A stretch of DNA of 64,000 nt from Dyella sp. C9 (GCF_003332825.1 NZ_QIRF01000001.1:467016-531015), one strand, 5' to 3'. Counted from the stretch's first letter, positions 27,318 to 39,129 are shown. The notes: a model not told the origin generated them from the letters alone. Translations and numbers: made by a program.

Positions 27318-28187
27318 ATGAGCCACCACACCCCCCCCGTCAACGAGGCGGCCACCAGCCATTTCGTCAGCGTCCGCGAGGGCGAAGCGGATCTGCGCAT
27401 CCATTACAACGACGTCGGGCAGGGCGATGAAGTCGTCGTCATGCTGCACGGTTCCGGTCCGGGCGCGAGCGGCTGGGCCAACTTCAACCGTAACATCGAG
27501 CCGCTGGTCGAGGCGGGCTATCGCGTACTGCTGGTCGACTGCCCGGGCTGGGGCAAGAGCGATTCCATCGTCAACGCAGGCTCGCGCTCGGAGCTCAACG
27601 CCCGCATCCTCAAGGGCGTGCTCGACGAACTCGGCATCGGGCGCGTGCACATCCTGGGCAATTCCATGGGCGGCCATAGCACGGTGGCGTTCGCACTGGC
27701 CAATCCCCAGCGCGTGGGCAAGCTGGTGCTGATGGGGGGCGGTACGGGCGGCCCGAGCCAGTTCGTGCCGATGCCGACCGAGGGCATCAAGCTGATCAAC
27801 ACGGTCTACCGCGAGCCGACGATCGAGAACCTCAAGAAGATGATGAACATCTTCGTCTACGATCCCAGCTCGTTGACCGATGAGCTGATGCAGGCGCGCC
27901 TGGACAACGTGCTGGCGCGCCGCGATCACCTCGAGAATTTCGTGAAGAGCCTGGCGGCCAATCCGAAGCAGTTCACCGATTACGGCCCGCGCCTGGGCGA
28001 AATCAGCGCACCCACCCTGGTGATCTGGGGCCGCGACGATCGCTTCGTGCCGATGGACATCGGCCTGCGCCTGCTCTGGGGTCTGCAGAACGCGGAGCTT
28101 CATGTCTTCGCGCGCTGTGGGCATTGGGCGCAATGGGAGCACGCCGATGCCTTCAACCGCATGGTGCTCGACTTCCTTGCGAAGTAA
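27318..28187 (+). CDS. mhpC: 2-hydroxy-6-oxononadienedioate hydrolase
   Basis: 289 residues, alpha/beta-hydrolase for meta-cleavage products. The oxyanion region is [16 protein letters not shown], the nucleophile Ser is in [14 protein letters not shown], the Asp in WGRDDRFVP and the His in CGHWAQWEH, so the triad is complete. It cleaves the C-C bond of the MhpB product to give 2-hydroxypentadienoate and succinate or fumarate. ATG 27318 follows GAGAGAGACATTGCC. In E. coli mhpC comes third; here it is the last enzyme gene. Confidence 0.93.
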   Translation: MSHHTPPVNEAATSHFVSVREGEADLRIHYNDVGQGDEVVVMLHGSGPGASGWANFNRNIEPLVEAGYRVLLVDCPGWGKSDSIVNAGSRSELNARILKGVLDELGIGRVHILGNSMGGHSTVAFALANPQRVGKLVLMGGGTGGPSQFVPMPTEGIKLINTVYREPTIENLKKMMNIFVYDPSSLTDELMQARLDNVLARRDHLENFVKSLAANPKQFTDYGPRLGEISAPTLVIWGRDDRFVPMDIGLRLLWGLQNAELHVFARCGHWAQWEHADAFNRMVLDFLAK

Positions 28188-28262
28188 GCCCCGCGCGGGC
28201 AGGCTAGCGCTTGCCGGGCCGTCGCGCCCGGCAAGCTGACCCATGGCCTGCAAGGCGCACCT

Positions 28263-28844
28263 ATGAAAGGACCCCATCCGGGCGGTCGCCCCGTCAACGA
28301 ACAGGCCGGCGCGGCGCTGCTGGAAGCTGCGCGTGCGCTGGTGGCCGAGCATGGCTACGACAAGGTCTCCATGCAGATGATCGCCGACCATGCCGGCGTG
28401 GGGCGTCAGACCGCCTACCGGCGCTGGCCGAGCAAGGCCGACCTGGTGCTCAACGCGTTCCTCAATTATTCGCGGCAGATGAACGTGATCGAGCCGGGAC
28501 CGGTCGTGCCGATGGTCGAACGCTTCCTCTCGCAGATCTTTGCCGACATCAATGCCGTCCACGGCCGCGCCATCCGCAGCCTGATCGCTGCGGCGCAGGA
28601 CGACGCCGAGTTCAAGGAAAGCTTCGACAAGCAATTCGTCAAGCCGCGCGACCTGATCCTGTTGCGCATCCTTCGCCATGGCGTGGAGCAGGGGGAGATC
28701 CCCGAGTCAGCCAATCTCAACCTGGTGATCGACGCCATCCACGGCGCCTTCTGGTACCGGTTGCTGCTGGGGCGCCGGCTTACCACCCGCTATGCGCGCG
28801 AGCTCGCCGCATATGCCATCCACGGCGTGCACGCCGCCGCGTAA
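28263..28844 (+). CDS. TetR-family transcriptional regulator
   Basis: 193 residues. Helix-turn-helix: YDKVSMQMIADHAGVGRQTAYRRWPSKADLVLNAFL at ~35-70, with a C-terminal ligand domain of the usual size (related to TetR_C groups with GAFWYRLLLGR). It ends the mhp gene string, 75 bp after mhpC and before a strong terminator, so it probably controls that operon. This differs from E. coli, whose mhp genes are activated by the IclR-type MhpR. The ligand is likely a phenylpropionate compound (inference). Confidence 0.85.
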   Translation: MKGPHPGGRPVNEQAGAALLEAARALVAEHGYDKVSMQMIADHAGVGRQTAYRRWPSKADLVLNAFLNYSRQMNVIEPGPVVPMVERFLSQIFADINAVHGRAIRSLIAAAQDDAEFKESFDKQFVKPRDLILLRILRHGVEQGEIPESANLNLVIDAIHGAFWYRLLLGRRLTTRYARELAAYAIHGVHAAA

Positions 28845-28880
28845 GCCGGCAGCGTCGGGCCCTGGCATCCCGCCAAAGAA

Positions 28881-28912
28881 AAAGCCCCGGCAACTTGCGT
28901 TGCCGGGGCTTT
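28881..28912. terminator. Bidirectional hairpin terminator after the mhp/TetR genes
   Basis: A perfect 13-bp stem, AAAGCCCCGGCAA with its complement, flanks a 6-base loop. It separates the TetR gene (plus) from tRNA-Ala (minus) and could stop transcription from both sides, although the T-runs are short. Confidence 0.8.
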
Positions 28913-28925
28913 GACCGAAGTGGGT

Positions 28926-29001
<76 letters not shown>

Positions 29002-29089
29002 ACACGAGCCACTCATGTTAGCAGTGGCCTTCGGTGTTCGCCAAGCCCCCTGGTTCAACGCGGGTGACGTAGCGAGGGTGAGCGGGCTC

Positions 29090-30208
29090 TCAGGGCAGCA
29101 GGCGGCTCAGGTCGGCATGCAGCACTTCGCGGCGCCAGCCTTCCAGGAATTCCGGCCACTGCGCGGTCACCACGTATTCCTCCAGCGCCTTGCGCGGACA
29201 CAGCAGCCCGGCCGGGAGGTCCAGTTCGAGCGCGCGCTGGTCGACCTTGTCCTTCATCGCGGACAGGGCGCGCTTGGCGTCCCCCTGGGGCGCCTCGGGG
29301 ATCGCCGCGGTGGCTTCGATTTCCTCCGCGGTGACCGCCTGGCCAAGCACGCCCAGCAGTTGGTCGCGCTGCGGCGAGCGCAGGGCACGTTGGCCGCGGG
29401 TGCGTTGCTCCAGTTCCTGGGCGACCGTCGGCCGCTGCTGCACCAGGCTCATTACGGTGGCATCTTCGAGCAGCCAGGGGCGTGGGCGGTCGAGTTCGCG
29501 CGCGGTGCTGTCGCGCCACAGCAGTACGCGTCGCAGCAGGGCCCGCTGGGCGGGCTGCCAGTCGGATGCGCTGCGGAAGGCGCGTTGCGGTTGTGGATCT
29601 CCACCGCGGTAGCAGGCCCGCTGCTTGAGGCGCTCGCAATCCTCGGCGTGCCATGCAACGCGGTCGCGCTGTAGCAGGCGTTCGGCCAACTGTTCATGCA
29701 CCGGCTTCAGGTACACCACGTCCAGCGTCGCGTAGGCACGTTGCGAATCGGTGAGCGGACGCTGCAGCCAGTCCGAGCGCGTTTCACCCTTGTCGAGCTC
29801 CGCGCCGGCCAGTTCGGCCACCAGGGCGCGATAGCTGATGCCCAGGCCCATGCCGACGAAGGCCGCCGCGATCTGCGTGTCGAACAGTTGGCGTGGGCCA
29901 TGCGGCAGCAGTGGCGACAGCGCCTCCAGGTCCTCGCTGGCGCTGTGCATCACGGTCACCGCATCGCCATCGCCGAGCAGTGGGCGCAGTGCGTCGTCGA
30001 TCGCGAATGCGGTCGGATCGACCAGTGCGTAGCGTCCGTTCCAGCCGAGCTGGATCAGTGCGAGCTGCGGATAAAACGTGTTCCGCCGCATGAATTCGGT
30101 GTCGAAGCCGATGGCTGCGTCGGCGGGCACGGTGGCCAGCCAGGACTGCAGGTCGTCGCGTCGTTCGATCCAGGCGGCGTCGGGCGCGAGATTGGAGTGT
30201 GGATGCAT
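29090..30208 (-). CDS. rnd: Ribonuclease D
   Basis: 372 residues. DEDD exonuclease motifs: GFDTEFMRRNTFYPQLALIQL, VMHSASEDLEAL, and the third motif in YATLDVVYLKPVHEQL. A C-terminal HRDC region follows (AQRALLRRVLLWRDSTARELDRPRPWLL). RNase D trims the 3' ends of tRNA precursors. ATG 30208 has AGGAA just upstream. A tRNA-Ala gene lies 88 bp downstream on the same strand. Confidence 0.93.
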   Translation of the reverse strand: MHPHSNLAPDAAWIERRDDLQSWLATVPADAAIGFDTEFMRRNTFYPQLALIQLGWNGRYALVDPTAFAIDDALRPLLGDGDAVTVMHSASEDLEALSPLLPHGPRQLFDTQIAAAFVGMGLGISYRALVAELAGAELDKGETRSDWLQRPLTDSQRAYATLDVVYLKPVHEQLAERLLQRDRVAWHAEDCERLKQRACYRGGDPQPQRAFRSASDWQPAQRALLRRVLLWRDSTARELDRPRPWLLEDATVMSLVQQRPTVAQELEQRTRGQRALRSPQRDQLLGVLGQAVTAEEIEATAAIPEAPQGDAKRALSAMKDKVDQRALELDLPAGLLCPRKALEEYVVTAQWPEFLEGWRREVLHADLSRLLP

Positions 30209-30313
30209 GCGTATTCCTGACGATGCGGAACGCGCACTCGCGCATTGTCCTGACATCGGTTTGTGCCTATGGTTAGGCGGGTCACGATAACAGGCTGCCC
30301 AGGGACGCCCAAC

Positions 30314-32260
30314 ATGCCGAGCAAGGAAACCGTACGACGACAGCGCGCCCTCGGTGGGGCGGTTGGCGTGGTCGTGCTCGGCATGGCGTTGGTTTATCAC
30401 TTCTTTCCGCGGGTTTTCCACGTCGAGCCGTCCACCATCGCCGCCAAGCGCGCCATGAACCTGAGTCCACTGCCCAGCGCGGTGCCGGGGCAGGGTGCAT
30501 CGCCGGCGCCCCGTCTGGCCGAAGTCGATGCCGGGCCGCCGCTGACGCTGGCGCCCACCGAGGTGATCGTGGCGCGCCTGGGCCACAAGAACGAGAATTT
30601 GCCCGAGCAGCTGAGTGCGGACACCCCGGAGGTGGAGGCCCTGCTGGCCCGGGCAGCGAAGGCGCTGCATGCGGGACAGCTGGCCGGCGATGAGAACAGT
30701 GCGGCCGCGTTGTACGAGCAGGCACTCAAGGACAAACCCGACAGCCGGCGTGCCGCCCAGGGGTTGTTCGAAGTGCGCGCACGGTTGGTGGCCGAGATCA
30801 ACCAGGACCTGGCTGTCGGCGACGCCGATTCGGCAGGGGACCTGCTCGACGCGCTCAAGACCATTCCCGATTCCAGCGACGACGTGACCCAGCTGCAGGG
30901 CAAGCTGAAGATCCTCAACCAGGCGCGCCCGCTGCTGGCCAAGGCGGCCAGCCTGTTGCAGCAGGGCAATGTGGACCAGCCCGCCGGCAACAACGCGCTG
31001 GAGCTGTACCGCCAGGTGCAACAGCTTGATCCGGACAATGCCGTGGCCCAGCAAGGCATCCTGCAGGTGCAGCGCGCCGTGCTCGATCGCGCCCTGGCGG
31101 CGGTCGCGCAGAACGACTTCAAGGGCGCGGACCAGGCGCTGGCGGAAGCGGCCCAGGTACTGCCCGACTCACCGGCCCTGCATGACGTGCGCACCCGCGT
31201 GGATGGCATGCGCCAGGGCCGCGCCAACGGCATCCTCGCGCAGGCACGTTCGGCGCTGGATGCCGGCAACCTCACCCTGGCCCAGCAACTGGCAGACCAG
31301 GCCAAGGCGATCAGTCCCGACCTGGTCGGACTGGCCGACTTCAATGAGCGACTGACCAACGCGCGCCTGTATGCAAGCTACAAGCCCGGCCAGGTGTTCA
31401 CCGATCACTTCGTGGACATGCCGGGACAGACGCCGGCCATGGTGGTCGTGCCCACTGGCAGCTTCCAGATGGGGGCGCCGGACAACGAGGCGGGCCGCCA
31501 GGACGCCGAGACGCCGCAGCACGAAGTCGCCATCGCCAAGGGCTTCGCGCTCTCGCGCAGCGCCATCACCGTGGGGCAGTTCCGCGACTTCGTGCGTGCC
31601 AGCGGCTATCAACCCGACTCGGTCAAGCTCGGCGGCGCCAGCGTCTATGACGAAGGCACCGGCGCCATGCGTGACGACGGCAGCGCAAGCTGGCAGGACG
31701 ATTACGCCGGCAAGCAGGCCGACAGCCGCCTGCCGGTGGTGAACATTTCCTGGAATGACGCCAAGGCCTATGCCGACTGGCTCAGCCAGCGCACCGGCAA
31801 GGCCTATCGGCTGCCCAGCGAAGCCGAGTTCGAATATGCCCTGCGTGGCGGCACCAGCTCGCGCTACTGGTGGGGTGACGGCGCGCCGACCAGCAAGGTC
31901 GAAAACCTCACGGGTGGCCAGGATCGCTCGCCCAGCGGGCGACGCTGGAGCAATGCGTTCCCGGGTTACCGGGACGGCTACTGGGGGCCTGCCCCGGTGA
32001 TGAGTTTTGCGGCCAATCCCTTTGGCCTCTACGACATCGGCGGCAACGTGTCGGAATGGGTGCAGGACTGCTGGCACGACAGCTACCTGCGGGCGCCGCG
32101 CGATGGCAGTGCCTGGGTCAATCCGGGCTGCGGCGTGCGGGTGGTGCGTGGTGGCTCCTGGGGCAGTTCGCCAGAGCAGGTGCGGTCGGCCTATCGACAG
32201 GGCGCCGACGCCAGCGTGCGCAGCGGCCGTGTCGGTTTCCGCGTGCTGCGCGAGCTCTGA
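30314..32260 (+). CDS. Membrane-anchored formylglycine-generating-enzyme-like protein
   Basis: 648 residues. A single N-terminal membrane helix (ALGGAVGVVVLGMALVYHFF, ~12-31) suggests an inner-membrane anchor facing the periplasm. Residues ~100-370 are Ala/Gln-rich helical repeats resembling TPR units. The C-terminus (~375-648) is an FGE-sulfatase domain: MVVVPTGSFQMGAPDNEAG, VNISWNDAKAYADWLSQRTGK, YRLPSEAEFEYALRGG, GGNVSEWVQDCW and VVRGGSW. The paired catalytic Cys motif of true formylglycine enzymes is not evident; a GCGVRVVRGG stretch has only one Cys. A substrate-binding or scaffold role is therefore likelier (inference). ATG 30314 follows AGGGA. Confidence 0.8.
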   Translation: MPSKETVRRQRALGGAVGVVVLGMALVYHFFPRVFHVEPSTIAAKRAMNLSPLPSAVPGQGASPAPRLAEVDAGPPLTLAPTEVIVARLGHKNENLPEQLSADTPEVEALLARAAKALHAGQLAGDENSAAALYEQALKDKPDSRRAAQGLFEVRARLVAEINQDLAVGDADSAGDLLDALKTIPDSSDDVTQLQGKLKILNQARPLLAKAASLLQQGNVDQPAGNNALELYRQVQQLDPDNAVAQQGILQVQRAVLDRALAAVAQNDFKGADQALAEAAQVLPDSPALHDVRTRVDGMRQGRANGILAQARSALDAGNLTLAQQLADQAKAISPDLVGLADFNERLTNARLYASYKPGQVFTDHFVDMPGQTPAMVVVPTGSFQMGAPDNEAGRQDAETPQHEVAIAKGFALSRSAITVGQFRDFVRASGYQPDSVKLGGASVYDEGTGAMRDDGSASWQDDYAGKQADSRLPVVNISWNDAKAYADWLSQRTGKAYRLPSEAEFEYALRGGTSSRYWWGDGAPTSKVENLTGGQDRSPSGRRWSNAFPGYRDGYWGPAPVMSFAANPFGLYDIGGNVSEWVQDCWHDSYLRAPRDGSAWVNPGCGVRVVRGGSWGSSPEQVRSAYRQGADASVRSGRVGFRVLREL

Positions 32261-32583
32261 CCCTGCCGGCCACGATGGCCTCCCTTCGATGCCTGACGGT
32301 GGGGCGTGCCTGATGTGCAGCCTCGGAGCCCCGGGCAGGCTTTGCCCCCAGAGCCTGCGCTCCTGTTCGCTTTCGATGGTGGTCGCTGTGCCGCTGAGAC
32401 CCGCTTTGCCCCCGCTTGTGCTGCCGGTCGGACGAACCGTAAAATGGCCCGCTTTCGTGTAAGGGAATCATCGACTTAGGGCGGAATGCCCGGAGGCTGG
32501 CGGGGCGGGGTGTAAGGCGATTTTGTCTGTCTATTCCCTTGGAAATCCGATGCTTGCGGACATTTCCTCAGAGTTGTTCTGAT
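32261..32583. other. Intergenic region upstream of tRNA-Leu and tig
   Basis: 323 bp without a credible gene. It holds a promoter-like pair at 32416-32445, reported separately, and a GC-rich stretch after it. The left part, just after the FGE-like gene, has weak inverted repeats but no T-run terminator that I trust. Confidence 0.5.
32416..32445 (+). promoter_or_regulatory. Putative sigma-70 promoter for tRNA-Leu (and tig)
   Basis: TTGTGC at 32416-32421 and TAAAAT at 32440-32445 are separated by 18 bp. They lie about 140 bp upstream of tRNA-Leu. The hexamers match the -35/-10 consensus fairly well, in otherwise GC-rich DNA. Confidence 0.45.
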
Positions 32584-32669
<86 letters not shown>

Positions 32670-32747
32670 TCCCTTATGTTTATGCAGGCGGCCGGGGGCC
32701 GCCAGGCGCCTTTGACGGGCGCACTTTTCGGTATTCCAGGAGACGTC

Positions 32748-34040
32748 ATGCAGGTTTCGGTTGAAAACGTCGGCAAGCTCGAGCGCAAGCTCACGGTGAA
32801 GTTTCCCGCGGAGCGCTTCGAGTCGCAGGTGAGCGCGCGCATTGCCGAGATGGGCCGCACGGTACGCCTCAAGGGCTTCCGTCCGGGCAAGGTGCCGACC
32901 GCGGTGATCCAGCAGCGCTTTGGCGACCAGGTGCGTGGCGAGGTGCTTTCCGACCTGATCGGCAGCACCCTGCGTGAAGCCGTGGCCCAGGAGAACCTGC
33001 GTCCGATCGCCAACCCGTCGATCAACACCACCGGCCGCCCGGAAGACGGCGAGATCGCCTACACCGCCACCTTCGAGGTGATGCCGGAGTTCCCGGAAAT
33101 CGACGTCGCCAAGCTTGAAGTGGCCCGTCCGGTTGCCGAAGTGACCGACGCCGACATCGAAAAGATGATCGAGACCCTGCGCCTGCAGCGCCGCAGCTTC
33201 GACCCGGTCGAGCGCGCCTCGGCCGAGGGCGACTTCGTGATGTTCGAGTACTCGGCGCAGGCCGGTGACTACCGCTTCCCGGCCGAGGGCCTGGAGCGCG
33301 CAGGCAGCGTGCTGGGCTCGGGCAACCTGTTCAAGGCACTGGACGAAGTGCTCACCGGTCGCAAGGCGGACGAAGAGTTCGACGCCGACGTCGAGTTCCC
33401 GGCCGATTTCCGCAACGAGAGCCTGGCCGGCAAGACCGCCCAGTGCCACTTCAAGATCATCAAGGTGCAGGAGCCGAAGCTGCCGGAGGTGGACGCCGAG
33501 TTCGCCAAGCTGTTCGGCATTGCCGACGGCGACCTGGAGCAGTTCCGCAAGGAAGTGCGTGCCAACCTCGAGCGCGAGCTCAAGGCCACCCTGATGGCCC
33601 GCCTGAAGTCGGAAGTGGCCGAGAAGCTGGCCAACGCCTACCCGGAGCTGGACGGGCCGAACATCATGGTGCAGTCCGAGGCGCACAACCTGGCCCAGGG
33701 CAGCGTCCCGCGTGGCCAGCAGGTGCCGCCGCAGCTGGTCGAGGCCGCCGCCCCGATCGCCCGCAAGCGCGTCATTGCCGGCCTCCTGATGGGCGAGATT
33801 GCCCGCAAGCAGGCCCTGGCCATCGACCGCAGCCGCGTGGCCGAGCAGTTGGCCGCGATCGCCTCGACCTACGAGGAGCCGGAGAAGGTCGTTGAACTTT
33901 ACAACCGCGACCCCCAATTGATGTCCGGGCTGCAGAATCGCGTGATGGAAGACCAGGTGGCCGAGTGGGTGGCGGATCACGCCACGACCACCGTGCAGAA
34001 CCTGGGCTTCGACGAGGTGATGCGCCCGGTCAGCGCCTGA
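32748..34040 (+). CDS. tig: Trigger factor
   Basis: 430 residues, normal length. The ribosome-binding tail contains the signature GFRPGKVP at ~45-52. The FKBP-type prolyl isomerase domain lies at ~150-245 ([12 protein letters not shown] onward, though without all FKBP active residues), and the helical C-terminal chaperone domain follows. The protein binds nascent chains at the ribosome exit. ATG 32748 follows CCAGGAGACGTC. It heads the conserved tig-clpP-clpX-lon block. Confidence 0.97.
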   Translation: MQVSVENVGKLERKLTVKFPAERFESQVSARIAEMGRTVRLKGFRPGKVPTAVIQQRFGDQVRGEVLSDLIGSTLREAVAQENLRPIANPSINTTGRPEDGEIAYTATFEVMPEFPEIDVAKLEVARPVAEVTDADIEKMIETLRLQRRSFDPVERASAEGDFVMFEYSAQAGDYRFPAEGLERAGSVLGSGNLFKALDEVLTGRKADEEFDADVEFPADFRNESLAGKTAQCHFKIIKVQEPKLPEVDAEFAKLFGIADGDLEQFRKEVRANLERELKATLMARLKSEVAEKLANAYPELDGPNIMVQSEAHNLAQGSVPRGQQVPPQLVEAAAPIARKRVIAGLLMGEIARKQALAIDRSRVAEQLAAIASTYEEPEKVVELYNRDPQLMSGLQNRVMEDQVAEWVADHATTTVQNLGFDEVMRPVSA

Positions 34041-34078
34041 GGCATCCTTCAGGCCAATCAACCGGAGAGCGACAAAGC

Positions 34079-34708
34079 ATGGCCATGGACCCGATCCAGA
34101 ACCTCAACCTGGTACCGATCGTCGTCGAGCAGACCGCCCGCGGCGAACGTTCGTACGACATCTATTCGCGCCTCCTGAAGGAACGCGTGATCTTCCTCGT
34201 GGGCGAGGTGAACGATCAGGTGGCCAACCTGCTGGTCGCGCAGATGCTGTTCCTTGAATCGGAGAATCCGGACAAGGACATCCATCTGTACATCAACAGC
34301 CCGGGCGGTGCCGTCACCGCCGGGCTGGCGATTTACGACACCATGCAGTTCATCAAGCCCGACGTGAGCACCATGTGCATCGGCCAGGCGTGCAGCGCGG
34401 CCTCGTTGCTGCTGATGGCCGGCGCCAAGGGCAAGCGCTATTCGTTGCCGAACTCGCGCGTGATGATCCACCAGCCCTCGGGCGGTGCCCGCGGCCAGGC
34501 TACGGACATCGAGATCCAGGCCCAGGAAATCCTGTACCTGCGCCGCCGTCTGAACGACATCTACGTTCAGCACACCGGCCAGCCCCTCGACAAGATCGAG
34601 CGGGACATGGAGCGCGACCGCTTCATGAGCGCCGAGGCGGCCAAGGAATACGGCCTGATCGACCAGGTCCTGGACCGTCGTGCGGTCGAATCGGTCAAAT
34701 CCGCCTGA
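34079..34708 (+). CDS. clpP: ATP-dependent Clp protease proteolytic subunit
   Basis: 209 residues. The serine protease triad is visible: Ser106 in [11 protein letters not shown], His131 in MIHQPSGGA, and an Asp near 180 in MERDRFMSA. The short propeptide ([18 protein letters not shown]) is typical. It forms the tetradecameric chamber fed by ClpX, encoded next. The start is ATG 34079, 38 bp after tig, with CGGAGAG upstream; a second in-frame ATG lies at 34085. Confidence 0.97.
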   Translation: MAMDPIQNLNLVPIVVEQTARGERSYDIYSRLLKERVIFLVGEVNDQVANLLVAQMLFLESENPDKDIHLYINSPGGAVTAGLAIYDTMQFIKPDVSTMCIGQACSAASLLLMAGAKGKRYSLPNSRVMIHQPSGGARGQATDIEIQAQEILYLRRRLNDIYVQHTGQPLDKIERDMERDRFMSAEAAKEYGLIDQVLDRRAVESVKSA

Positions 34709-34740
34709 TTTCAGGCATTTGGTACCGGGTTTGCAAGTCG

Positions 34741-34780
34741 TTCCGCGTCTGGCTGCAGACGCGGAACGCTGTGCTATTCT
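34741..34780 (+). promoter_or_regulatory. clpP-clpX hairpin and putative clpX promoter
   Basis: A perfect 11-bp inverted repeat (TTCCGCGTCTG, loop GCTG) is followed at once by TGCTATTCT, an extended -10 motif, 35 bp before the clpX start. The hairpin lacks a T-run, so it is more likely an attenuating or stabilising structure than a full terminator. It would let clpX be transcribed partly on its own. Confidence 0.45.
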
Positions 34781-34814
34781 CAAACCGCAATCGATTTACT
34801 AGCAGGATCCAGGC

Positions 34815-36110
<1,296 letters not shown>

Positions 36111-36140
36111 CTGGTCCAAAGGCCGTATTGATCCACGCGA

Positions 36141-36174
36141 TGGCCCCGGCGTAATTGCCGGGGCCATTTCGTTT
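36141..36174 (+). terminator. Terminator after clpX
   Basis: A perfect 10-bp stem (TGGCCCCGGC, loop GTAATT) is followed by TTTCGTTT. It lies 31 bp after the clpX stop and separates clpPX from lon. Confidence 0.8.
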
Positions 36175-36287
36175 GCGTGGATTGTCATGGACTTGTGAGC
36201 GTGGCCGCGCGCCACCACTTGACGTACAGATGCCCCCGGCGCAGTGTCGGGGCGAAAGAAGCAATTCATCCCGAGAGATTCTCTTCG

Positions 36288-38804
36288 ATGGCAAAAAATG
36301 CCCCCAACCCCCAGGCCACCGGAGCTGTACTGGACGCCCTGCCAGTGCTGCCGCTGCGTGACGTGGTGGTTTATCCCCACATGGTCATTCCGTTGTTCGT
36401 CGGACGTGACAAATCCATGCGCGCGCTCGAGCGCGCGATGGAGGGCGAGCGCCAGATCCTGCTGGTGGCGCAGAAGAGTCCCGATATCGACGATCCCAAG
36501 GTTGGCGACCTCCATGAAATCGGCACGCTTGCCGGCGTACTGCAACTGCTGAAGCTTCCCGATGGCACCGTCAAGGTGCTGGTCGAGGGGCAGGCTCGCG
36601 TTACCGTCGAACAATACAACGAGGATGGCGGCATGCTGACCGCCACCTCGCGCGTCATCGAGCCGGTCTACAGCAACAAGGAGCGCGAGCTCGACGTGGT
36701 GTCGCGCACGCTGATCTCGTTGTTCGAACAGTTGGTCAAGCAGAGCCGCAAGCTGCCGCCGGAGGTGCTCGCCACCTTGTCCGGCATCGACGATCCGTCG
36801 CGCGTGGCCGACTCCATCGCCGCGCACCTGTCGGTGCGCATGGCCGACAAGCAGAAGGTGCTGGAAACCGCCGACGTCGGTCAGCGCCTGGAGCTGCTGA
36901 TCGGGCTGGTTGACGGCGAGATGGACCTGCAGCAGGTGGAAAAGCGCATCCGCGGCCGCGTGAAGTCGCAGATGGAAAAAAGCCAGCGCGAGTACTACCT
37001 CAACGAGCAGATGAAGGCCATCCAGAAGGAGCTCGGCGAGAGCGAGGAAGGTCCGAACGAAGTCGAGGAGCTGCAGAAGAAGATCGACAACGCCGGCATG
37101 CCCAAGGCCGTGCTGGCCAAGGCGCGCCAGGAGTTCGGCAAGCTGCGCCAGATGTCGCCCATGTCGGCCGAGGCCACGGTGGTGCGCAACTACCTGGACT
37201 GGCTGGTCGGCGTGCCGTGGAAGAAGAAGAGCAAGGTGCGCAAGGACCTGCAGCTCGCGCAGGACGTGCTCGATGCCGACCACTTCGGCCTGGAGAAGGT
37301 CAAGGAACGCATCCTGGAATACCTCGCCGTGCAGCAGCGCGTGAACACCATGCGCGGCCCGATCCTGTGCCTGGTCGGCCCACCGGGCGTGGGCAAGACC
37401 TCGCTCGGCCAGTCGATCGCCAAGGCCACCAACCGCAAGTTCGTCCGCATGAGCCTGGGTGGCGTGCGTGACGAGGCCGAGATCCGCGGCCATCGCCGTA
37501 CCTACATCGGTTCGATGCCGGGCCGCATCGTGCAGAACCTGAACAAGGTGGGCACCAAGAACCCGCTGTTCGTGCTGGACGAGATCGACAAGATGTCGAT
37601 GGACTTCCGTGGCGACCCCTCCTCGGCGTTGCTGGAAGTGCTCGATCCCGAGCAGAACCACGCCTTCAATGACCACTATCTGGAGGTCGACCTCGACCTT
37701 TCCGAGGTGATGTGGATCGCCACGGCCAACTCGCTCAACATCCCGGGCCCGTTGCTGGATCGCATGGAGGTCATTCGCATCCCCGGCTACACCGAGGATG
37801 AGAAGCTCGGCATCGCGTTGAAATACCTGCTGCCCAAGCAGCTGAAGGCGAATGGGTTGAAGCCGGAGGAGTTGAGCGTCGATGCCGAGGCCATTCGCGA
37901 TATCGTGCGCTACTACACGCGCGAATCCGGCGTGCGCAACCTCGAGCGCGAGGTCTCCAAGATCTGCCGCAAGGTCGTCAAGGAGCTCGCGCTGGGCCAG
38001 GTGAAGAAGGGCGCGGCGGCGAAGAAGGCTGGCGCAGCCGTAAAGACGTCCAAGTCGAAGGTCAAGGCGCCGGGCAGCGCGGTGGTCAATTCGGCCAACC
38101 TCGAGCACTACCTGGGCGTTCGTCGCTTCGACTTTGGCCGTAAAGAGCTCCAGAACGAGGTCGGGCTGGTCACCGGCCTGGCCTGGACCCAGGTCGGTGG
38201 CGACCTGCTGAGCATCGAGGCCTCGGTGGTGCCGGGCAAGGGGCGCCTGGTCAATACCGGGCAGCTGGGCGATGTCATGAAGGAGTCGATCCAGGCCGCG
38301 CTCTCGGTGGTGCGCGCGCGTGCCGACCGGCTGGGCATCGATCCGGAGTTCCACCAGAAGTTCGACATCCACATCCACGTGCCGGAGGGCGCGACCCCCA
38401 AGGATGGTCCTAGCGCAGGCATCGCCATGTGCACGGCGCTGGTGTCGGCCCTGACCAAGGTGCCGGTGCGCTCCGAGGTGGCCATGACCGGCGAGATCAC
38501 CCTGCGTGGCCGCGTGCTGCCGATTGGTGGTCTCAAGGAGAAGCTGCTGGCGGCGCATCGCGGTGGCATCACCACGGTGATCATCCCCGAGGAAAACAAG
38601 AAGGACCTGGCGGATATCCCGGACAACATCACCGGTTCGCTGGACATCCATCCGGTGCGCTGGATCGACGAAGTGCTGGACATCGCGCTTGAGCGTCCGC
38701 TGCAGCCGCGCCAGGCCAGCGAAGGCGAAGGCGCGCCTAAGGCCGAGCCGCCACGGGATGACTCGCAGGAGGAGTCGCAGGAGTCCTACGCGCGGCCGCA
38801 CTGA
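36288..38804 (+). CDS. lon: ATP-dependent Lon protease
   Basis: 838 residues. The N-terminal substrate domain begins [23 protein letters not shown]; Walker A is [12 protein letters not shown], Walker [10 protein letters not shown], and the catalytic Ser lies in [11 protein letters not shown] with the catalytic Lys ~43 residues on ([14 protein letters not shown]). An unusual Lys/Ala-rich stretch (~570-600: [20 protein letters not shown]) sits between the ATPase and protease domains; E. coli Lon has a shorter, non-repetitive link there. ATG 36288 is chosen because it begins at the conserved N-terminus; the frame is open further up, to 36177. Own terminator at 38828. Confidence 0.97.
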   Translation: MAKNAPNPQATGAVLDALPVLPLRDVVVYPHMVIPLFVGRDKSMRALERAMEGERQILLVAQKSPDIDDPKVGDLHEIGTLAGVLQLLKLPDGTVKVLVEGQARVTVEQYNEDGGMLTATSRVIEPVYSNKERELDVVSRTLISLFEQLVKQSRKLPPEVLATLSGIDDPSRVADSIAAHLSVRMADKQKVLETADVGQRLELLIGLVDGEMDLQQVEKRIRGRVKSQMEKSQREYYLNEQMKAIQKELGESEEGPNEVEELQKKIDNAGMPKAVLAKARQEFGKLRQMSPMSAEATVVRNYLDWLVGVPWKKKSKVRKDLQLAQDVLDADHFGLEKVKERILEYLAVQQRVNTMRGPILCLVGPPGVGKTSLGQSIAKATNRKFVRMSLGGVRDEAEIRGHRRTYIGSMPGRIVQNLNKVGTKNPLFVLDEIDKMSMDFRGDPSSALLEVLDPEQNHAFNDHYLEVDLDLSEVMWIATANSLNIPGPLLDRMEVIRIPGYTEDEKLGIALKYLLPKQLKANGLKPEELSVDAEAIRDIVRYYTRESGVRNLEREVSKICRKVVKELALGQVKKGAAAKKAGAAVKTSKSKVKAPGSAVVNSANLEHYLGVRRFDFGRKELQNEVGLVTGLAWTQVGGDLLSIEASVVPGKGRLVNTGQLGDVMKESIQAALSVVRARADRLGIDPEFHQKFDIHIHVPEGATPKDGPSAGIAMCTALVSALTKVPVRSEVAMTGEITLRGRVLPIGGLKEKLLAAHRGGITTVIIPEENKKDLADIPDNITGSLDIHPVRWIDEVLDIALERPLQPRQASEGEGAPKAEPPRDDSQEESQESYARPH

Positions 38805-38827
38805 TCCGTGATGCGGGTCACCGAAAG

Positions 38828-38852
38828 ACGGGCGGGCAACCGCCCGTTTTTC
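38828..38852 (+). terminator. Terminator after lon
   Basis: Stem ACGGGCGG with its complement around a GCAA tetraloop, followed by TTTTTC. It begins 24 bp after the lon stop. Confidence 0.85.
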
Positions 38853-39129
38853 ATGGGCGAGTCATATCCGGAAACGTGCTCGCACATAGCGTTTCAATCC
38901 GCGCTTTGCAAGCGTTTTTGAAACACGCTGAACCGTGGGAACCCTTGGTATTGCTTGTCATTGCGGACCCTAGGGGCCACTGGTATAAAGGCGGCACCGC
39001 AGCCTGACGCCGAGCACGATGCGCAGTGATGCGGGGTTGCTTGGCGATGCCTGGTGCACTGTCACGAGTGGCGTCGCCTGGTCCCAGAATGACCACGCGG
39101 GCTGCATAACCGTTTAAGGGAGTGTCTCA
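38853..39129 (+). promoter_or_regulatory. hupB upstream region with putative promoter
   Basis: No gene is seen here. TTGCGG at 38961-38966 and TATAAA at 38984-38989 are 17 bp apart, a good sigma-70 match, which would give a ~135-nt 5' leader for hupB. The ribosome site AAGGGAG lies 7 bp before ATG 39130. Confidence 0.5.

Noticed and set aside
34741..34766. Hairpin between clpP and clpX as a terminator
   Set aside because: The stem is perfect but no T-run follows; a -10 box overlaps its downstream side instead.
36182..36225. Heat-shock (sigma-32) promoter for lon
   Set aside because: TTGACG-like pieces exist but no CCCCAT-type -10 at the proper spacing.
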